Positions 60,677 through 64,000 of a stretch of 64,000 nt of DNA are shown piece by piece (within the stretch, counting starts at the first letter, position 1; every line of letters starts with the position of its first letter). The notes under the pieces were generated by a model, which made no database searches, was not told where the DNA came from, and saw only the letters and a list, made by a program, of their open reading frames with translations. The stretch comes from CAWIUB01 sp963839175 (GTDB lineage Bacteria; Actinomycetota; Actinomycetes; Mycobacteriales; Jatrophihabitantaceae): the NCBI GenBank assembly GCA_963839175.1, contig CAWIUB010000048.1:1-64000 (forward strand). Reading direction: 5' to 3'. Both the position numbers and the translations under genes were made by a program.

Positions 60677-61341
60677 GTGCCACTCGTCGACGACCATCCG
60701 AGTCCCTGCCAGTCTCGTCTTGCGCAGACGATCCACGAGGCGAACCGGTGGGTGGCGGCGCCGCGATCCGGCTGGAGGTCGACGCATACATCGACCGAGC
60801 TGGCCGTGCTCGATGTCCCTGTCGATTCGGCGATGGTCTCAGCGCGGCCCTGAACACGCCGTCCTCGGACACGAGCTCGGCAACCACCCCTGCCGTATCC
60901 AATGGCGTGCATTGACGACCCACCCTGACGGCCCGCCCCACCCGCACACATCGCCGAGCCGTTACCCACGGCGCGAGCCTGTACGACGCGCGCCGAATCG
61001 CGAGCGGTCTCGGCCACGCCGCTGCAAGCAGAAATCCCGTGCGTGACGTCCTACCAGACGCCTCACGCCTCTGCGGTTGCCGTGGTTCACCGCGATGGCG
61101 CGTCGGGCGGTGTCCTCGCGGCCAATCCACGGAGTCGGAGCCCTGCCGCGGTGAGGCCGGCCGCCAGACAGGCACCGGTCCCTTCGCCGGAGCGCATCCT
61201 CAGGTCCAGCAACGGCCCGAGGCCGAGATGATCGAGGACGGCGAGATGCTAGGCCACGTCAGCGTCGAGCACGGCGCGGATCTGCGGCCAGAACGGCTTG
61301 GATCGCCACCTGGCTCACATCCGCTGTGACAGGCTCGGGAC
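60677..61341. other. 665-bp stretch without a supported gene
   Basis: Several short frames exist on both strands but none has a known domain and a proper start signal. A plus-strand patch near 60770 (GGGAAIRLEVDAYIDRAGRA) could be transposase debris. Otherwise nothing is seen. Confidence 0.4.
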
Positions 61342-62220
61342 GTGATCGTTCATCTCGTCGACGGGACCTACGAGATCTTTCGGCAGTACTACGCACCGCG
61401 ACCGGGACATCTCGACGGCGCCGGCATCGAGATCGGCGCGACCCGCGGCGTCGTCCAGTCCGTCTTCGTGATGCTGCAGGACGGCGCAACCCACGTCGGG
61501 GTCGCGACCGACCACGTCATCGAGTCGTTCCGCAACGACATTTGGCCGACGTACAAGTCCAGCGCCGGCATGGACCCGCTGCTGCTAGCGCAGTTCGAGC
61601 CGCTCGAGGACGCGCTGCGGGCACTGGGCGTCGCGGTCTGGCCGATGGTCGACGTCGAGGCGGACGACGGCCTGGCCAGCGCAGCCGCAGTCGCCGCTGC
61701 CGACCCACGGGTCGAGCAGGTGATCATCTGCACGCCCGACAAGGACCTCGGGCAATGCATCGGCGGCAAGGTCATCCAGTGGGACCGTCGTCAGGACAAG
61801 CTGATCAACGCCGACGGAGTCATCGCGAAGTTCGGCGTCCGGGCCGAGTCGATCCCCGACTGGCTGGCCCTCGTCGGCGACAGTGCCGACGGTTTCCCTG
61901 GCTTGCCAGGCTTCGGCGCGAAGTCCGCAGCGACACTGCTCGCCCGGTACCGGCATCTGGAAGACATCCCGACCGACGCCAAGGACTGGGACGTCACGGT
62001 GCGTGGCGCGGCCACGTTGGCGGCGACGCTCGTTTCCCAGCGTGCCGATGCCGAGACGTTCAAGCTGTTGGCCACCGTGCGAACAGACGCCGCCGTCGGC
62101 ACAGTCGACGAGTGGGAGTGGACCGGCCCGACCGAGGACTTCCCTGTCTGGTGCGAGCGATTCGGCTGGCCGCGTCTGGCCAACGACGCCGCCGCCTTGG
62201 CCGTCGCCCGCAAACCGTGA
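61342..62220 (+). CDS. 5'-3' exonuclease (PIN/FEN-type, Pol I-like)
   Basis: A 292-residue structure-specific nuclease like the N-terminal domain of DNA polymerase I. HLVDGTYEIFRQYYAP gives the first metal Asp. DVEADDGLASAAAVAA and IICTPDKDLGQCI supply acidic metal ligands, and DWLALVGDSADGFPGLPGFGAKSAATLL is the helix-hairpin-helix DNA-binding region. Such stand-alone enzymes remove flaps or RNA primers and are common in actinobacteria besides PolA. The start is GTG 61342. Confidence 0.9.
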   Translation: MIVHLVDGTYEIFRQYYAPRPGHLDGAGIEIGATRGVVQSVFVMLQDGATHVGVATDHVIESFRNDIWPTYKSSAGMDPLLLAQFEPLEDALRALGVAVWPMVDVEADDGLASAAAVAAADPRVEQVIICTPDKDLGQCIGGKVIQWDRRQDKLINADGVIAKFGVRAESIPDWLALVGDSADGFPGLPGFGAKSAATLLARYRHLEDIPTDAKDWDVTVRGAATLAATLVSQRADAETFKLLATVRTDAAVGTVDEWEWTGPTEDFPVWCERFGWPRLANDAAALAVARKP

Positions 62221-62314
62221 AGCGGCGGTCCGCTGCCTCACCACGTCAGCGTTCTGCCCCCGGGCACACGCCGGGGCGGCCGCTGCGACGGTGTCCTGCC
62301 GTGGAGGGCCGCGG

Positions 62315-62923
62315 TTAAGCGGCGCGGCCGGTCTTGAGTGCGGCCGCGGTGTCGACGGCGCGGCGGGCCTGGTAGCGGGCCGCTTCCAAGACCACGTCGT
62401 CGGGCGGGCCGTCGCCGGCCACGTGGGAGGTGCCGTAGGGATTGCCTGACTTGAACTGGACGGGGTCGGTGTAGCCCGGGGGCACGATGATGCCGCCCCA
62501 GTGGTAGAAGGTATTGCCCAGCGCCAGGAGGGTGGACTCCTGTCCGCCGTGGGTGGTATTACTGGCGGTGAAGGCCGAGTACACCTTGCCGGCGAGTCCG
62601 CCCTGTAGCCACAGGGGGCCGGTGCTGTCGATGAACGCTCTGAGCTGGCTGGCCGGGTTGCCGAAACGGGTCGGCGTGCCGAACAGCACCGTGTCGGCCC
62701 AGTCCAGGTCGTCGAGGCTGGCCTCGGCGACGTCGGCGGTGTCCTGGAGGTGTTGGCCCCAGGCCGGGTTGGCGTTGATCGCCCCCGGCGGAGCCAGTTC
62801 GGCAACCTTGCGCAGCCGCACCTGTGCGCCGGCCTTTTCCGCGCCCTCGGCGGCGGCTCTCGCCAAGGCGTGCACGGTGCCGGTGGAGCTGTAGTAGATG
62901 ATTGCGGCGTTCACGGGTTCCAT
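62315..62923 (-). CDS. wrbA: WrbA-type NAD(P)H:quinone oxidoreductase
   Basis: A 202-residue flavodoxin-fold FMN protein: NAAIIYYSSTGTVHALARAAAEGAEKAGAQVRLRKV with the FMN-phosphate loop, DTVLFGTPTRFGNPASQLRAFIDSTGPLW, KVYSAFTASNTTHGGQESTLLAL, and the IIVPPGYT segment of WrbA. It reduces quinones by two electrons, avoiding semiquinone radicals. ATG 62923 has GGAAGG upstream. An ECF41-like promoter (63028-63052) lies about 105 bp before it. Confidence 0.93.
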   Translation of the reverse strand: MEPVNAAIIYYSSTGTVHALARAAAEGAEKAGAQVRLRKVAELAPPGAINANPAWGQHLQDTADVAEASLDDLDWADTVLFGTPTRFGNPASQLRAFIDSTGPLWLQGGLAGKVYSAFTASNTTHGGQESTLLALGNTFYHWGGIIVPPGYTDPVQFKSGNPYGTSHVAGDGPPDDVVLEAARYQARRAVDTAAALKTGRAA

Positions 62924-63027
62924 GATCGGTTTCCTTCCGTAGCGGGTTCTCTCTATTTCTGGTGATGCCGATGGCTGCCGCCGGAGCCGGGGCTGCAGCG
63001 GACCGCTGATGTGCTTCTCACCAGTAC

Positions 63028-63052
63028 GACGACACAACCCCTCGGGATGTCA
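63028..63052 (-). promoter_or_regulatory. ECF41-like promoter for the wrbA-type gene
   Basis: Read on the minus strand, TGACA, 16 bases, CGTC. The surrounding 45 bp are a near copy of the promoter region of the carboxymuconolactone-decarboxylase-like gene, including the stretch CAGTACGACGACAC. Confidence 0.6.
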
Positions 63053-63205
63053 GGCGACGTGACCTGCGTTGGCGTCGCCGTGCTCGCCGGTTTCGCGCCT
63101 GAGGTCGCGTCCCGGCTGCTTCCGCTCGCCGTGGCGCTCGAGGTCGCTGCTTTCCTTGTCGTGGACGGCCGCCACATCGGCGACGGCGCCGCCCCTGAGC
63201 GAGGC
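63053..63205. other. spacer with terminator-like hairpin at its end
   Basis: No gene is supported. At 63194-63210 CCTGAGC-GAG-GCTCAGG forms a perfect 7-bp stem overlapping the stop of the next gene, a possible terminator for that minus-strand gene. It has no T-tract. Confidence 0.4.
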
Positions 63206-63697
63206 TCAGGCTGCCGCCTGCCGGGCTTGATGGGTGGCGGACTCGACCCATTTGCCGCTGACCTGCCTGGTGGCTGCCATGAGACGATTCCACGCATTGA
63301 TCTCCGCGATCGAAATCACGAGCGCGGCGAGTTGCGGCTCCTCGTAGTGGCGTGCGGCGTCCTCCCAGACCTCGTCGGGGACGGGGTCTGGACGGTCTGC
63401 GAGCCGGGTTGCAGCCTCGGTCAGCGCCAGCGCTGCGCGTTCGGCATCCGTGAAGTACGGCGCTTCCCGCCACGCCGCGACGCCGGAGATCCGCTCAATC
63501 GGCTCGCCGGCGTGTCCGAGCTCTCGGGAGTGGATGTCGACGCACACGCTGCAGCCATTGATCTGGCTCGCGCGCAGCCAGACGAGGTAGTGCGTTGTCA
63601 TGGGAATGTCGGCGTTGATCGCCGCGGCGCCGAGCCGCTCCATCGCCTCGAGAGCGCCCGGAACGGACATCGCCGGGTTCTTGATCCGTGCTTTCAT
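63206..63697 (-). CDS. carboxymuconolactone decarboxylase / AhpD-like protein
   Basis: A 163-residue alkylhydroperoxidase D-like helical protein. The active-site CxxC and His are in INGCSVCVDIHSRELGHAGE (about residues 46-65), preceded by TTHYLVWLRAS, with a second helical half FTDAERAALALTEAATRL. Such proteins reduce peroxides or act on thiols. They are a standard neighbour of ECF41 sigma factors (the C of their COE set). ATG 63697 has GGAGAAT upstream, and an ECF41-like promoter lies about 85 bp before it. Confidence 0.9.
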   Translation of the reverse strand: MKARIKNPAMSVPGALEAMERLGAAAINADIPMTTHYLVWLRASQINGCSVCVDIHSRELGHAGEPIERISGVAAWREAPYFTDAERAALALTEAATRLADRPDPVPDEVWEDAARHYEEPQLAALVISIAEINAWNRLMAATRQVSGKWVESATHQARQAAA

Positions 63698-63782
63698 GAT
63701 CGCTGATTCTCCTTCCAGTGTGCCGCCGGTGTCGGGCTGCGGCAGGCGGGCGTGCCGCCTAACTTGGTCTTCTCAGCAGTAC

Positions 63783-63807
63783 GACGACACGACCGCTCGG
63801 AATGTGA
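63783..63807 (-). promoter_or_regulatory. ECF41-like promoter for the AhpD-like gene
   Basis: On the minus strand TCACA, 16 bases, CGTC, matching the recalled ECF41 consensus TGTCACA-N16-CGTC at the key positions. It lies between the AhpD-like gene and the divergent sigma factor gene. Confidence 0.65.
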
Positions 63808-63821
63808 GGCGACGCGCCAAC

Positions 63822-63847
63822 GTCACAGTTCGGTGCGCTGCCTCGTC
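63822..63847 (+). promoter_or_regulatory. ECF41-like promoter for the sigma factor itself
   Basis: On the plus strand GTCACA (63822-63827), 16 bases, CGTC (63844-63847), 43 bp before the ATG. It suggests positive autoregulation, as known for ECF41 genes. Confidence 0.65.
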
Positions 63848-63889
63848 GAACTGGTGAGTGCAGATGCGACCAAGGGAGTCGGCGACACC

Positions 63890-64000
63890 ATGACCACCCA
63901 TTCCGAGGCAGGACACGGCCGGCCCGATCCGAGCCTGAGCGCGATCGTGAGCGAGCGGCGTCGGCTGATCAATGTCGCGTACCGACTGCTCGGCTCCCTG
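63890..64000 (+). CDS. sigJ: ECF41/SigJ-type RNA polymerase sigma factor, 3' part outside window
   Basis: Only the first 37 residues are visible. After a short tail they read SLSAIVSERRRLINVAYRLLGSL, the characteristic start of sigma region 2 in SigJ/ECF41 factors. These proteins carry an SnoaL-like C-terminal domain that replaces a separate anti-sigma factor, a point that cannot be checked here because the gene runs off the window. It is divergent from the AhpD-like gene, with facing promoters of the same type. Confidence 0.75.
   Translation, partial: MTTHSEAGHGRPDPSLSAIVSERRRLINVAYRLLGSL

Noticed and set aside
63011..63706. Long plus-strand ORF over the AhpD-like gene
   Set aside because: It is the antisense shadow of a gene with clear family motifs.

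Overview
The window is high-GC DNA from an actinobacterium. The evidence is the core gene order (glmU-prs; metG-tatD-rpf-rpf-rsmA; rsmI next to a divergent protein-O-mannosyltransferase), resuscitation-promoting-factor genes, an HspR-type HAIR site before lon, many GTG starts, and a tRNA-Gln without an encoded CCA. Two PHA synthases, a fixABCX/acyl-CoA dehydrogenase cluster and the gene style would suit a soil lineage such as Frankineae-like actinomycetes. The genus cannot be fixed from sequence alone.

Positions 1-22,750 form a conserved, densely packed housekeeping segment. It holds a pentapeptide-repeat protein (5' end missing), an acyl desaturase behind a palindromic operator, tRNA-Gln, glmU, prs, a MinD-like ATPase, and the minus-strand run metG / 24-codon ORF / tatD / two Rpf-like cell-wall hydrolases / rsmA. 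Then come rsmI, a GT39 mannosyltransferase, an acyl-CoA synthetase, an AlkZ-like winged-helix protein, a DUF3048 protein, lon, a PIG-L deacetylase and a methyltransferase. Small relics (vapC, a PLP enzyme, a second AlkZ-like gene) begin to appear at its edges.

Positions 22,750-34,160 are accessory metabolism: a flavin-binding PPOX protein, VOC proteins, a P450, a PHA synthase, a tryptophanase-family lyase, a membrane protein, an SMP-30/TetR pair with a palindromic operator, and an LLM oxidoreductase. They are interspersed with decayed fragments (histidine kinase, VOC).

Positions 34,160-59,550 are IS-rich and decaying. There are five insertion sequences: IS1634-like, IS1182 twice, IS630 and IS1380. 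Four have ends lying exactly at CTAG, and two of these sit back to back sharing one CTAG. Between them are a truncated methyltransferase, a DUF1905/YdeI protein, an HTH/Clp-N pair with two matching operators, a Cys-tailed sigma factor divergent from an ArsI/CadI-type VOC protein, a broken ABC ATPase, a frameshifted flavin monooxygenase, a YceI protein with an in-frame stop, a second PHA synthase, fixA-fixB-fixC-fixX with an upstream acyl-CoA dehydrogenase, an intact YceI, and an O-methyltransferase.

Positions 59,550-64,000 carry a LuxR regulator, a 5'-3' exonuclease, a WrbA-type flavodoxin reductase, an AhpD/carboxymuconolactone-decarboxylase-like protein, and the 5' end of an ECF41/SigJ-type sigma factor. 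Each of the last three genes is preceded by the same promoter layout (xCA-containing -35, 16-bp spacer, CGTC). They look like a compact self-regulated ECF41 regulon, which is the most coherent regulatory system in the window.
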